Shown here: in pieces, positions 34,521 to 43,835 of the stretch
Position numbering within the stretch: position 1 is the stretch's first letter
Layout of the letters: each line of letters starts with the position of its first letter
NCBI RefSeq assembly: GCF_031450805.1
Contig: NZ_JARTVY010000003.1
Span: 186,001 to 250,000 of the forward strand
Reading direction: 5' to 3'
DNA: 64,000 nt
DNA from: Caballeronia sp031450805
GTDB taxonomy: Bacteria; Pseudomonadota; Gammaproteobacteria; Burkholderiales; Burkholderiaceae
The notes under the pieces: generated by a model
The model's input: the letters and a program-made list of their open reading frames with translations, nothing else
Told to the model about the DNA's origin: nothing
Database searches by the model: none
Program-made: the position numbers and the translations under genes

Positions 34521-35693
34521 CTACCCAGTGCTACGCTCGAGAGCTGTGTCGCACGGCGTAGCAACGCCCGTCTGTTGTGGTTGCGTGAGCAAGGAACCTG
34601 CTACCTCGGACGGCATTGGGCGCCCGAACCAATAACCTTGCACTTCGTCGCAGCCGTTGTTCACCAGATAGTCGATTTGATCGGCCGTCTCGACGCCCTC
34701 AGCAACGACACGGATGTGGAGCGCCTGCCTCATCGCAATCACCGCCTTGACTATGACCTCGTCGGCGCGCGAGCAACCGATGCCGCGCACGAACGACATG
34801 TCCAGTTTCAGCCGGTCAGCCATGAAGCTACGCACGTACTCAAGGCTCGAGAAACCCGTGCCGAAGTCATCGATCGCGATCGACACGCCGATGCGGCGAA
34901 GCGCATGCAACGAAGGCAGCGCCGCAGGCGCCATGAACGTGCTCTCGGTGATCTCCAGTTCGATATTGCGCGGGTCGACACACGCCCGCTTAAGCGTGCG
35001 GGCAACGATTGCCGGTACGTCGGCTCGCTCGAATTGCACGGGCGAGACGTTAACGGCTACGACGACGTCGGGTGAGAGCTTCGCCCATTCAGCGGCCTGA
35101 GTGCACGCCTGTTCCAGCACCCACTCGCCAATTTCCACGATCAGGCCAGTACTCTCTGCAAGCGGTATGAACTGCGTAGGACCAACGACGCCGAGGTCGG
35201 CGGTTTGCCATCGAAGCAGCGCTTCGAACCCTTGAACCTTCCGGGTGCGAAGCGATACCTTAGGCTGGTACAGCACAAACAGCTCACGACGGCTTATGGC
35301 CGTTTTTAGTGCTCTAGCCATGGCTGTGCGTGCAATCTCCAGCGCTGCCAAGGCCGGATCGAACACCTGTACGGATCCACCGCGGATCGACTTTGAACGA
35401 TACATTGCTGAATCGGCGGCACGCAACAGCTCCGCAGCGTCGTTCCCATGGTCAGGGAAAAAGGCGACGCCAACGCTGGCTCGCGGCGAGACAGTACTTT
35501 CTCGGACCTTGATCGGTTGCCGCACGGTCGCCGCGAGCTTATTCGCCTGCAGTAGACATTCATCTCGTCCCTCAGCCAGCAGCAGTAGGACAAATTCGTC
35601 ACCCGCGTAGCGTGTGACGGCTTCGACAGGCGTCAGGCTTGATTTGAGCCGTGCCGATACCTCACGCAAGACGTCGTCGCCGGCGGCGTTCAT
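34521..35693 (-). pseudogene. GGDEF-EAL protein, truncated in the GGDEF domain
   Basis: Homology begins at MNAAGDDVLREVSARL (Met codon at 35693), which corresponds to the middle of a GGDEF domain; the sensor region and the first third of GGDEF are missing. The signature is RYAGDEFVLLL. The EAL phosphodiesterase domain looks complete, with GFEALLRWQ, ELEITES, DDFGTGFSS, KLDMSFV and VAEGVET. If expressed, it could still degrade c-di-GMP, but the promoter and N-terminus appear lost by deletion. The frame is open to 35726. Confidence 0.8.
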
Positions 35694-35845
35694 TCGTGGC
35701 CGGCGCAGGCCACCCCCCAATCGCAAAGCGAAACCGGCGCTGTTTCGCTATCCTGCCGGCCAGTCGGGACCAATCGATGCTGGAACGTAATGATCGGTGA
35801 GCCACTGCATGCGCGTGGCGGCAGGTAGATCTAGCGGAGAATGAG

Positions 35846-36076
35846 ATGGGCCTGATCGGGACCAGTTTCGGCATCGACCCGACGCCGCGTAGGGCGGACG
35901 GCGAGTATATGGCCCATGCGAAAATCACGACGCCCGCCATTGACGGACAAGAGGCTCAAATCATCATGAGTGGTGACTTGGCGGGCTTCGATAAACGCGA
36001 CGATGCGATCGTGTACGCGCGGACGTGGGCCCGTGAATGGATAGACGACTTCGTTCGAAGGGTATCCTCAGGATGA
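35846..36076 (+). CDS. Small Burkholderia-type hypothetical protein
   Basis: This encodes 76 residues from the ATG at 35846 with GGAG six bases upstream. The pattern resembles common 70-90-residue Burkholderiales orphans: strand, DLAGFDKRDDAIVYARTWAR, then EWIDDFVRR. The function is unknown. It is followed in the same direction by another small gene 66 bases away. Confidence 0.6.
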   Translation: MGLIGTSFGIDPTPRRADGEYMAHAKITTPAIDGQEAQIIMSGDLAGFDKRDDAIVYARTWAREWIDDFVRRVSSG

Positions 36077-36142
36077 GGTAACTCTGCAGTTGCCTATCAC
36101 CCCATTCTGATCGAGGCACCGGTCCACCTTGAGGAACGCCTG

Positions 36143-36406
36143 ATGTTTCGTACCATTCCTTATCGCGGGTTTGAAATACACGTCACCTTGGTAGCCTCGT
36201 CGGAAGACCTTTACGACGTCAGCTTCCAGATAATCGGAGGCAGCAATCTTAGCGTACTTGGCGCGTCTGGACGTCATATCCCGCTTCGCAACGGCCCATT
36301 CACGCGGCGCTGGTCTTATCTCATAGCCGAGTGTGCCGGGCAGGCAGCAATCGACCTTCTCATCGGTCCGCCAGACATCCACGCCGAAGAATCTGATACT
36401 GAATAG
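36143..36406 (+). CDS. Small hypothetical protein
   Basis: This encodes 87 residues from the ATG at 36143, preceded by GAGGAA. Beta strands dominate the N-terminus (TIPYRGFEIHVTLVASSED), followed by a C-terminal helix (AAIDLLIG). No family is recognised. It is probably co-transcribed with the small gene just upstream. Confidence 0.55.
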   Translation: MFRTIPYRGFEIHVTLVASSEDLYDVSFQIIGGSNLSVLGASGRHIPLRNGPFTRRWSYLIAECAGQAAIDLLIGPPDIHAEESDTE

Positions 36407-36457
36407 ATCGCCGTCAGTCCTTCCAAGTAATAGCTTGCGATCGCTGTCGGGACCACC

Positions 36458-37483
36458 GTGCGATCCGATTTTTCTAAATTTCTAATGGATAACGACGTGA
36501 CCGAACTGTACGTCAGTGCAAATGGGGACAGGTGGCTTATGCACTGCGGTCGCGACGGCGTACCCGTCGTCCGCCACGTGCCGAGCGTCAGCTCCGGTGG
36601 AGAGCCGACCGATGCATCGGTTGAGGATTTTCTACTATCGGCGCGCGCAACGCCGCAAGGTGAGGCGCTTCTCGCGTCAATGGCAAAGCTGGCCAGCCGC
36701 TCAGCGAGAGAACCGTTCGCAACAGTAGGCACGACGGTCCATCAGCCCACCGTGGACAGCCTATTGCTTGCCGCCGCTCGCGTGAGAACATTCGCGAATG
36801 AACGCCATCTAACGAACGCCAGCGGCTTCTTTTTCAGGCGTGAAGAGCGGCTATTTCTAGTAACAAGCCGGCACGTAGTCTACGATGCGGCGAGCGAACA
36901 TTGTCCAGACCGGCTCGAGATCGAACTTCACATTGACAGCGGCAACCTTGGGGCTTCGACGTGGTACTCGCTCCCGCTTTATGCAGAAGGGCTAAGCCTC
37001 TGGCGGGAGGGTGGGGATGGGGGCGGTCAGGTCGACGTTGCGGTGGTAGAGTTGGTCAAGGGGCAGCTGCCGCGCACCGCGGTCTTCGAGGCGTTTGGGC
37101 CAGAGCATTTGCCGAAGGGACAAGAGGTGATGACGATCGGCTCTTCGGTTTTGATTGTTGGCTTCCCGCTCGGCTTTCATGATTCACTGCATCACCTGCC
37201 CGTGGTCAGGCAAGGCGTCATCGCATCGGCCTTCGGCCTACGTTTTCAGGGCAAAGGCTGCTTTCTTACCGATGCTCGCACGCATCGAGGCACCAGCGGC
37301 GCGCCGGTCGTGACGAGTGATGCGATCGCGGCAACGGCGAGTAGCAAGTACGCACTCCCATGGAAGCTCCTTGGCATTCACTCGTCGACGATCGACATGG
37401 GCGGACGGGACTTGGCAGTCGACGAATCGCTGGGGCTGAACAGCGCGTGGTATGCCGACATCCTCATGGCAATCACGGGATGA
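36458..37483 (+). CDS. Trypsin-like serine protease with extra N-terminal domain
   Basis: This encodes 341 residues from a GTG at 36458; the ATG at 36485 is an alternative. Residues about 10-78 form a separate module (VSANGDRWLMHCGRDGVPVV, SSGGEPTDASVEDFLL, then GEALLASMAKLA) that resembles small stand-alone orphan proteins of Burkholderia and rhizobia. Residues about 105-341 are a trypsin/HtrA-type protease with the triad His139 (VTSRHVV), Asp193 (QVDVAVVEL) and Ser280 (RGTSGAPVV). No signal peptide is present, so it is probably cytoplasmic. It is followed after 17 bases by a small hydrophilic gene. The substrate is unknown. Confidence 0.85.
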   Translation: MRSDFSKFLMDNDVTELYVSANGDRWLMHCGRDGVPVVRHVPSVSSGGEPTDASVEDFLLSARATPQGEALLASMAKLASRSAREPFATVGTTVHQPTVDSLLLAAARVRTFANERHLTNASGFFFRREERLFLVTSRHVVYDAASEHCPDRLEIELHIDSGNLGASTWYSLPLYAEGLSLWREGGDGGGQVDVAVVELVKGQLPRTAVFEAFGPEHLPKGQEVMTIGSSVLIVGFPLGFHDSLHHLPVVRQGVIASAFGLRFQGKGCFLTDARTHRGTSGAPVVTSDAIAATASSKYALPWKLLGIHSSTIDMGGRDLAVDESLGLNSAWYADILMAITG

Positions 37484-37500
37484 CCTTTACAGGAGCAAGA

Positions 37501-37758
37501 ATGACCGAGCTTGGCAAAACGAATGCGCCCTCCGATGAAGAGCGACGTAACGAAGGAAAGGCGCCTCACCCAACGGCCGAACAAATCAGGGATAACGGCG
37601 CGCAAGACGCGCTTGACGGCGGTGACAAGGCAAAAATTGATAAGGTGCTCGATCAACTGAACGTGACAACAACCGACTCGGGGAAAGACCAGTCGCGCAA
37701 ACCTGATACAGAGGGGTCGAATTCCTCAAGCAAGAACCTTGACGGAGAGAACGACTGA
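37501..37758 (+). CDS. Small hydrophilic, probably disordered protein
   Basis: This encodes 85 residues from the ATG at 37501 with AGGAG seven bases upstream. It is rich in Asp, Glu, Lys, Ser and Asn, with no hydrophobic core (SDEERRNEGKAPHPTAEQIR; tail GSNSSSKNLDGEND). It starts 17 bases after the protease gene, so the two are very likely an operon. It could be an inhibitor, substrate or regulator of the protease; that is inference only. Confidence 0.6.
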   Translation: MTELGKTNAPSDEERRNEGKAPHPTAEQIRDNGAQDALDGGDKAKIDKVLDQLNVTTTDSGKDQSRKPDTEGSNSSSKNLDGEND

Positions 37759-38287
37759 TTGGACGGCGTCTCGGCGTGTGACAGACGGGGGGCAAACGTC
37801 CTACATGACCTGTCATCAGGGCACCTTCCGGTGCAGACGCGTTTGTGGTGACTGCATTCAAAACCGATGCCCGCGTGCCAAGCCAGCTCTCATCAGCCAA
37901 GCTAGCGGAAGCGGATGCCCTGTGTTATCTGAGCGAAGGCGGTCCCCGGCGACACTTCCCGGGCGAGCAACGCGCAAGAAGTGCTCACTGTTCCTCTGAT
38001 ACGAGACGATTCTCGCTGAGCCGTCCATGCCGCAGACGGCGACGGCGCCCACGGCGTCACCGCGTGTTTCTCGATGTCTCGCTCACTCGTCACTTGTCAC
38101 TCCAGGCGGTTCCTGGAGAAGACTGCTGTTTGTAGGTTTGTAGGCTCCGCCGTGACGCATCGTTGGCGCCGCGGGCAGGAAAGCCTACCGCTGTTGCATA
38201 CTACGCACAATAATTGCTGTGAGCGTTCTATGGGGTCGGCGACAAGCGACCTGCTGCTCCCATCTCGACGGGCTCATCATCAGGCAC
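37759..38287. other. Intergenic region, nothing recognised
   Basis: This is about 530 bases with only short, motif-free frames on both strands. No hairpin or promoter stood out. Confidence 0.35.
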
Positions 38288-38881
38288 ATGGACAACTGCG
38301 GTATGCAACGAGATGTTATGGACGGACAATTTGCGGAAGACTATAAGCCAATCGTCGTTGACGACCTAGAGATCTTGGTCCGCATGCTGACTATACGTTC
38401 GGGCGAAAATGATGCACATACCGACGGAAGGTTTGCGCGCGGGATCGCCGACCTCGCTGAGCTAATTGCGAGCAGGTTTGGAAATGCGGGTCGGTCGCAA
38501 GCCGCTACGCAGTTGGCGCGCTACCTTGCTGTTAATCAGCGCCCGGGCCTCGCGCTTGCGACGTTGCGCAGTGCTTTAGGCGTCGCGGTGGATGTCGACA
38601 CTGTCGGGCGCGGGGAGTTGTTCGATGCTTGTCAAAGCATGCTGATGGCAAGTCGAGAGCTCTCAAAACAAGCGGAATCGCTTTCAGATCCGCTTCGCAC
38701 CAGTCTATGTATGGCGATCTTGAGACTGAGCGAGCGAGCCGAGTGTCACCTTGAGCACAGTCCCGTGACGATGACCGATCTTGCGATCGCGCGAAGCTAC
38801 GCGGTCATGCACAGGCCGCTTGACGCACTCACGCGCCTTGATGGTCTCTTGTGCCGACAAGTCGCCGCTGCCGCCTTCTGA
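38288..38881 (+). CDS. Helical hypothetical protein
   Basis: The protein has 197 residues if started at the ATG at 38288 (MDNCGMQRDVMDGQF); other Met codons lie at 38303 and 38318, and the frame is open to 38219. The sequence is alpha-helical throughout, with repeat-like segments (ATQLARYLAVNQRPGLALAT, then LDALTRLDGLL). No known motif is present. The composition is consistent with a real gene. Confidence 0.5.
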   Translation: MDNCGMQRDVMDGQFAEDYKPIVVDDLEILVRMLTIRSGENDAHTDGRFARGIADLAELIASRFGNAGRSQAATQLARYLAVNQRPGLALATLRSALGVAVDVDTVGRGELFDACQSMLMASRELSKQAESLSDPLRTSLCMAILRLSERAECHLEHSPVTMTDLAIARSYAVMHRPLDALTRLDGLLCRQVAAAAF

Positions 38882-39185
38882 TAGTAGTGCGGCATCTTCC
38901 ATTTCTCAACGGCGACTCCTAAGCCCGACGGCCGCGACCTTGGATTAGACGTCGATGCAAAGCCCGTCGTTGTCGGCACATCTGGCACATCTAACAGGCT
39001 ACCTTGCGTTTTGCTTGTAGACCGGTGTGCTTTGTGTAAGCGGCTGGCTAACTCACCTTGAGTGTCGTTGAAGCGAGCCGCTGCGCGCTTGAACGAGATA
39101 AACGCTCGAAGAGTCTGTGAGCTGGCCCGTCACCGAAGCGAGCATTTGGACATTTGGACCCCGGCGGTCACCGCTCGTTCAACCG
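38882..39185. other. Intergenic region, nothing recognised
   Basis: This is about 300 bases between a hypothetical gene and an IS66 remnant. Nothing was recognised. Confidence 0.3.
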
Positions 39186-39536
39186 TCACAGCACCGTGAA
39201 CGACCGGTACAAATGGTGATGGCACGTCGGGCGCGTGAGTCCGCAAGGCCGCGGCGCGGCATCAAGCGATGCCCTGTCTGCTGCCCTCAGTTCCCTCTGC
39301 GCCAATACCAATTCTGCGCCGGATGTGTCTTCTGATAGCGCGATAGCGCGTGACCATTCGCGCAACACATTCGGATTCAAGCCGTATCCATCGCCGCACG
39401 CGCTATCGAAACGCGGAAACGCGGACGTCATGCACAATTGGACCAGTTCCTGGCAGGCTTGGGGATCGTATTCCCGGCGATCATCCCGCTTCGCGCCGAC
39501 TACCAGACGGCTACGCAAGTCTTGATCTTTTGTCAT
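39186..39536 (-). pseudogene. IS66-type accessory protein TnpA, degraded
   Basis: The first 30 residues (LRSRLVVGAKRDDRREYD then PQACQELVQLCM) and the motif GLNPNVLREWSR match the HTH accessory protein TnpA of IS66-family elements. The middle segment is garbled, and the expected partner genes tnpB and tnpC are absent. It is probably a frameshifted relic of an IS66 copy. Confidence 0.45.
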
Positions 39537-39597
39537 GTACTCTCATCCCAGCTGTCCTGAGAATCAAGGGGCTACCCCGGCGAGATCCGAAGTCTCG

Positions 39598-39950
39598 TCA
39601 GACCGGATTGCCTTCGCTCGATTTCCAATGTCGCATCAGCGTATTGGTCGGCAAAAATTCATCGATCATCTTCTTGGCTGTCTGAACGCCAGCGACGGGA
39701 AGACCGGTCGGATCGAGCACGCCAATTTGTACGAGCACGGAAGCCCTGATCCCAGTAAATATGCTCGTTGTAGAGTTTCTCGCCGCGAAAGCAGACGACC
39801 GAGAGCATCGGCACCTCGAAGTACCTGCCCAGAGGTTCCAGTCCCGGCAAGAGCCAGTCGATCTCGCGATCATGCGTGGCGCAGAACATTGGCGCTTTTA
39901 GCTCGCGCCCGAAGCGCTTGACGAGTTGCGGAACCTTAGAAGTGCATCGC
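39598..39950 (-). pseudogene. SnoaL/NTF2-like fold protein, fragment
   Basis: Two frames combine: one gives REIDWLLPGLEPLGRYFEVP then GEKLYNEHIYWDQ, and after a shift near 39745 the other gives SVLVQIGVLDPTGLPVAGV then TAKKMIDEFLP. This resembles SnoaL-like polyketide-cyclase/ester-cyclase proteins with the EHIYWDQ motif. The N-terminus is cut where the divergent MFS fragment begins. It is non-functional. Confidence 0.5.
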
Positions 39951-39984
39951 AGACGTGTCGCTCCGACGGCGGCCGAACATACGT

Positions 39985-40845
39985 TGAAGCGAGCGCGCGC
40001 TGTTCGCGTTGCTCGTACTGCTTGCAACGGGCACTGCAATGCGGGCCATACCAACGTGGCAGGCGTTGTATGCAGGCCAGGTAATCGCGTGCTTTGCAAT
40101 TGCTTTGATGAACGTGCTGATGCCGGGCGTGGTTAAACGCGACTTCCCGCATCGCGTCGCGCTGATGACCGGCGTCTACAGCGCAGCGATGGCCGCCGGC
40201 GCGGCGGCCGCAGCCGCCGTGACAGTGCCCGCTCTTCATGCGATCGAGCGGCTCACCGACAATGCAACGGGCAATGCGTGGGCCTTGGCGCTCGCACTGT
40301 GGGTGCTGCCAATCATGCTTGCGGCACTCGTCTGGCGCGTCCACCTGCCGCCCAAAGACGCTCACCTCGGACGCAGACACGTGCTCGTACGCGGATTATG
40401 GAAAGATTCGCTTGCGTGGAAGGTCACGCTGTTCATGGGATCGCAATCGTCGCTCGCGTATATCGTATTTGGCTGGCTGCCGACTGTGTTGCGCATGCGA
40501 GGCATCAGCGCAGTCGACGCAGGACTGCTCCTCTCGCTGAGCGTAATCGCGCAGGCCGTCGCGTCGCTGCTGTTGCCGCTTCTTGTCGCGCGCTTGCCAG
40601 ATCAGCGTGCGATTAATGTAACCGCGCTCCTACTGACGGGGGTGTCCCTGATGGGTTGCTTCTTTGCGCCCTTATCGACGATGTGGGGATGGACCTTGCT
40701 CCTCGGGTTCGCCCAAGGCGCATCGTTCACGCTTGCGCTCACCGTCATCGGCCTGCGGTCCTCCGATTCGCACGTGGCCGCGCAGCTTTCCAGCATGTCG
40801 CAGGGCATCGGTTATCTGATAGGCTCGACTCCCGTCAAGGGAAGG
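39985..40845 (+). pseudogene. MFS transporter (CynX/NimT-like), both ends missing
   Basis: This is an open frame of about 285 codons with eight or so hydrophobic segments. Features typical of the CynX/NimT group of major facilitators are present, including QVIACFAIALMNVLMPGVVK and SSLAYIVFGWLPTVLRMRG. The first membrane helices are missing at about 39985, and the frame leaves homology at GIGYLIGS near 40835, ending in an unrelated tail. Without the ends it cannot form the 12-helix transporter. Confidence 0.7.
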
Positions 40846-40987
40846 AGTAGATGAGGCCGGTAGTACTGGCATTAAAGCTAATCCTTCTAATGCGAGTTCT
40901 GAGGATTAGAGCCGGGGAGAGGGCGGCCTATGCCGGCTGTGGCACCGCGCTTCCGTCATCTATAGTGAGATAGATAGGAGGCCTTCA

Positions 40988-41200
40988 ATGCCGGAATCCA
41001 TCGAGATCAAGGTTGAAAGGCAATCCGGCGGCTGGGTTTGGGCTGCGGTGTTGCACGGAGCAAGCGGCGGTGAACCCGTCGTACTGAGACAATCGCCGGA
41101 AGCGTTTCCAACTGAGGATGACGCCCGGCAAGATGCAGAACTTGTGGTATCGGCCCTTTCCGGCAAGTCAGGGCAGTGGGTGGACGAAAGTAAGGAATAG
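40988..41200 (+). CDS. Small hypothetical protein with strong ribosome-binding site
   Basis: This encodes 70 residues; TAGGAGG lies seven bases before the ATG at 40988. The protein is a likely beta-beta-beta-alpha unit: VERQSGGWVWAAVLHGASGG, VVLRQSPEAF, then a helix with DDARQDAELVVSALSG. No family is recognised. It lies 45 bases upstream of the receiver-domain gene in the same direction and may be co-transcribed. Confidence 0.65.
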   Translation: MPESIEIKVERQSGGWVWAAVLHGASGGEPVVLRQSPEAFPTEDDARQDAELVVSALSGKSGQWVDESKE

Positions 41201-41244
41201 GCATTGCTGCTTGCTAGAGACGACGGTCTCTTTAGTTACCGACA

Positions 41245-41694
41245 ATGCCTGGCGCGCCCGCTCCGCTTTTAAAAATCTGGAATCCTGGCCCATTTGCAGG
41301 TGTTACCCCACCCGTGGCGGTCCTCATCGTCGATGATGACATCGCGGGCGCCGAAGCGCTCGCTGCTGCGCTCGCAACTGAGGGAATCCGAACAATCGTC
41401 GCCGATGGCGGGACTTCTGCCCTCATGACGCCGCCTGCCTGGACGCCGCATGTTGTCATACTCGACATCGAAATGCCGGCTTGCGACGGATTTGGCGTGG
41501 CATTAGCGATGCGCGGATCACGCCGTTTCGCAACCACACCGATCATCGCGTATACCTCGCTGGATGAGACCGAAGTCATCGAGCGCGGCAAGGAAGCGGA
41601 AATCGACGCTTTTCACAGGAAAGGAGATCCTTTGCGGTGCCTGCTTAGACTAATCGATCACCTTGCTCCCGGCGAGGCGGCAAAGATCCCATGA
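41245..41694 (+). CDS. Stand-alone response-regulator receiver protein
   Basis: This encodes 149 residues. After a 25-residue leader comes a CheY-type receiver: acidic pocket in VLIVDDD, phospho-acceptor Asp in VVILDIEMPACDGFG, switch Thr in IIAYTSL and Lys in FHRKGDP. There is no output domain. It could serve as a phospho-shuttle or motor/c-di-GMP adaptor with the hybrid kinases and GGDEF proteins nearby; the partner is not shown by the sequence. Confidence 0.88.
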   Translation: MPGAPAPLLKIWNPGPFAGVTPPVAVLIVDDDIAGAEALAAALATEGIRTIVADGGTSALMTPPAWTPHVVILDIEMPACDGFGVALAMRGSRRFATTPIIAYTSLDETEVIERGKEAEIDAFHRKGDPLRCLLRLIDHLAPGEAAKIP

Positions 41695-41766
41695 TGCAGG
41701 GGGCACACCGAACACTTGCGGCCTTCTCTGATCGGACTTCGCTTGTTTTCAGCGTCGGCGACCGAC

Positions 41767-43389
41767 TTAGACCGCATCAGCGTGCGGCATGGCCCTGAGC
41801 GCAAGGCCGGGATCTGCGACGCTTACGCGGTTGCGGCCTGCACGTTTAGATGCATAGAGCGCTTCGTCGGCCAATCGAAGCGCGTCAGCAAGGTCGACCA
41901 GCTCGACGAGCTCTGCGCCGGGCGGAAAATCGCATACGACATACCCAATGCTCACGGTCATCGGCGCCCGCAAACCGACGGGGCCCGATCCGCTCGCGCG
42001 CTTCAATGATTCGGACTCGACGTCGCTGCGGATCGATTCGGCTACGCCTGCTGCATGCTGAGCGTCCGTATCGGCGAGCGCCAGGACAAATTCCTCCCCG
42101 CCATAGCGCGCAGCGAGGTCGCTGCCGCGGCGTGCATAGCGCGCGAGACACTCGGCGATCAGCTGAAGCGCCCGATCGCCTGCGTCGTGACCATGCTGGT
42201 CGTTGTACGCCTTGAAGTTGTCCGCGTCGATGAAGTACAGCGCGACCGTCAAGCGGTTCCGGGTTGCCAATGCCCACAGCTCTTCGAGCGCGGCGTCCAG
42301 CGTCCTGCGGTTGGCCAGGCCGGTGAGCGCGTCGGTTCCTGCGATGTGCAACAGTTTCGCCTGCGCGGCGTCACGTTGCCGTAACGCCAGAAAGAGCAAC
42401 CAGACGGCGAAGGTAAAGCAGCCTGTGACGATCAGAACCAGGGCCGCCACGATCAGCGAACGCCGTTTCCATTCGGCGGTCACGTCTTGCAGCGACGGCG
42501 ACATCGAGACGATCAGATTGCTTCCACGCACGCGAGCGAACGTGTAGACGCGCTCGACCCCGTCCATCGGAGAGGCGGCGACGTAGGACCCGCTCTTGGA
42601 CGTCAGCATGGTCGCGAGGCTTGGCGAATTCAGCGTCGGTGGCAACAGGCCCTCGGGCAGCGCCGGGTTCCTCGCCAGCAACGTACCGTCCGTCTGAATC
42701 ACGAACGCCGAGCCGTGAGGTCCGACTTTTAACTTGTCCACCATCTGCTGGAAGTACTTGAGGTCGATGGCAAGCATCGCAACGCCCGCGAAGCGCCGGT
42801 CGCGTTCGGCCGTAATGCGACGGCTCAGGGCGATCGATACGTTGCCATTCCTCAAGCGCGATCGGAATGGCGCAGACACGTACAGTCCAGCGTCAGGCCG
42901 GTTGCGATGGACGATGAAATAGTCGCGGTCGGCGAAGTTGGCGCGAATCGTCGTGCCGCCGGGCTCCTCGGAAACGGCGCCGAATGCGTCGAGCGCGTAT
43001 ATGCCGCTGATGTAGCCGGCAATCGTGGATCGATCGAACAGGACTTTGCGACGCATCTCGGGTGTAAGTGCCGCGACAGCGGGATCCTGCATGCCCTCGA
43101 CCACCGCCTGCAGCGCCAGGTCATAAACCTGGATATTGCGTGCGACTTCTCCTACCATGGCGGAGACGACGTTGGCCGAGTTTTGCGTTGCCCGATGGAT
43201 CGCCTCCTGGCGACCTTCGATCAACACAACGCTCGTGATGCCCACGACAAGCACGCTCATCACGGTCGCGCCGATTGCCAGCCAAAGTGGTCTTCGGATT
43301 GCCGATGTCGCGGACCTGTCGAGCAGAGACGTCAGATGCAGCTCTGGATTGAGTTTTCCGGCGGACTGGCGGCGCACTTGCCCTCTCAC
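41767..43389 (-). CDS. Membrane diguanylate cyclase (Cache-GGDEF)
   Basis: This encodes 540 residues from a GTG at 43389 (VRGQVRRQ); the frame is open to 43509, but that region is IS3 DNA. Order: a membrane segment at about 35-58, a periplasmic double-Cache-like sensor (about 60-335; ANFADRDYFIVHR, GVAMLAIDLKYFQQM), a second membrane segment at about 350-375, then GGDEF with DALTGLANRRTLD, DADNFKAYNDQHGHDAGD and the catalytic RYGGEEFVLAL. The RGSD five residues upstream is an inhibitory I-site. It makes c-di-GMP. A complete IS3 element lies 40 bases upstream of the start. Confidence 0.92.
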   Translation of the reverse strand: MRGQVRRQSAGKLNPELHLTSLLDRSATSAIRRPLWLAIGATVMSVLVVGITSVVLIEGRQEAIHRATQNSANVVSAMVGEVARNIQVYDLALQAVVEGMQDPAVAALTPEMRRKVLFDRSTIAGYISGIYALDAFGAVSEEPGGTTIRANFADRDYFIVHRNRPDAGLYVSAPFRSRLRNGNVSIALSRRITAERDRRFAGVAMLAIDLKYFQQMVDKLKVGPHGSAFVIQTDGTLLARNPALPEGLLPPTLNSPSLATMLTSKSGSYVAASPMDGVERVYTFARVRGSNLIVSMSPSLQDVTAEWKRRSLIVAALVLIVTGCFTFAVWLLFLALRQRDAAQAKLLHIAGTDALTGLANRRTLDAALEELWALATRNRLTVALYFIDADNFKAYNDQHGHDAGDRALQLIAECLARYARRGSDLAARYGGEEFVLALADTDAQHAAGVAESIRSDVESESLKRASGSGPVGLRAPMTVSIGYVVCDFPPGAELVELVDLADALRLADEALYASKRAGRNRVSVADPGLALRAMPHADAV

Positions 43390-43487
43390 CCAGTTATTAT
43401 GGCAACCCGAGACGCCAATCCCGCAAGATGAACCGCCCCGGAAATGTAGGAGACTTCGGATCTTGGCTGTAACGGGAGATTTGAAGC

Positions 43488-43835
43488 ATGGAAAGCGAAG
43501 GCAAGGCACGGAAGCCCACTGGGACGCGATATTCGGATGAGGTCCGTGAGCGAGCGGTGCGAATGGTGTTCGAGCACCAACACGAGTATCAAACGCAGGG
43601 GGCGGCGATCCGCTCGATCGCCTCGAAGATGGGAATGTCGCGAGAGACGCTTCGCAACTGGATCATTCAGGCTGAGCGCGACCGTGGCCAACGAGCGGGC
43701 GCGACAACTTCGGAATTGGCGCGTCTGAAGGAACTGGAGCGCGAGAATCGTGAATTGCGCACGGCCAACGAGATCCTGCGCAAGGCCTCGGCATATTTCG
43801 CGCAGGCGGAGCTCGACCGCCGATCGAAGCCATGA
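43488..43835 (+). CDS. IS3 transposase OrfA (HTH)
   Basis: This encodes 115 residues from the ATG at 43488, with GGGAG upstream. It has an HTH (AIRSIASKMGMSRETLRNWI) and a leucine-zipper-like helix (LARLKELERENRELRTANEI with LRKASAYFAQAEL), as usual in IS3 OrfA. Its stop overlaps the orfB start by four bases, typical of programmed frameshift production of OrfAB. Confidence 0.93.
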   Translation: MESEGKARKPTGTRYSDEVRERAVRMVFEHQHEYQTQGAAIRSIASKMGMSRETLRNWIIQAERDRGQRAGATTSELARLKELERENRELRTANEILRKASAYFAQAELDRRSKP

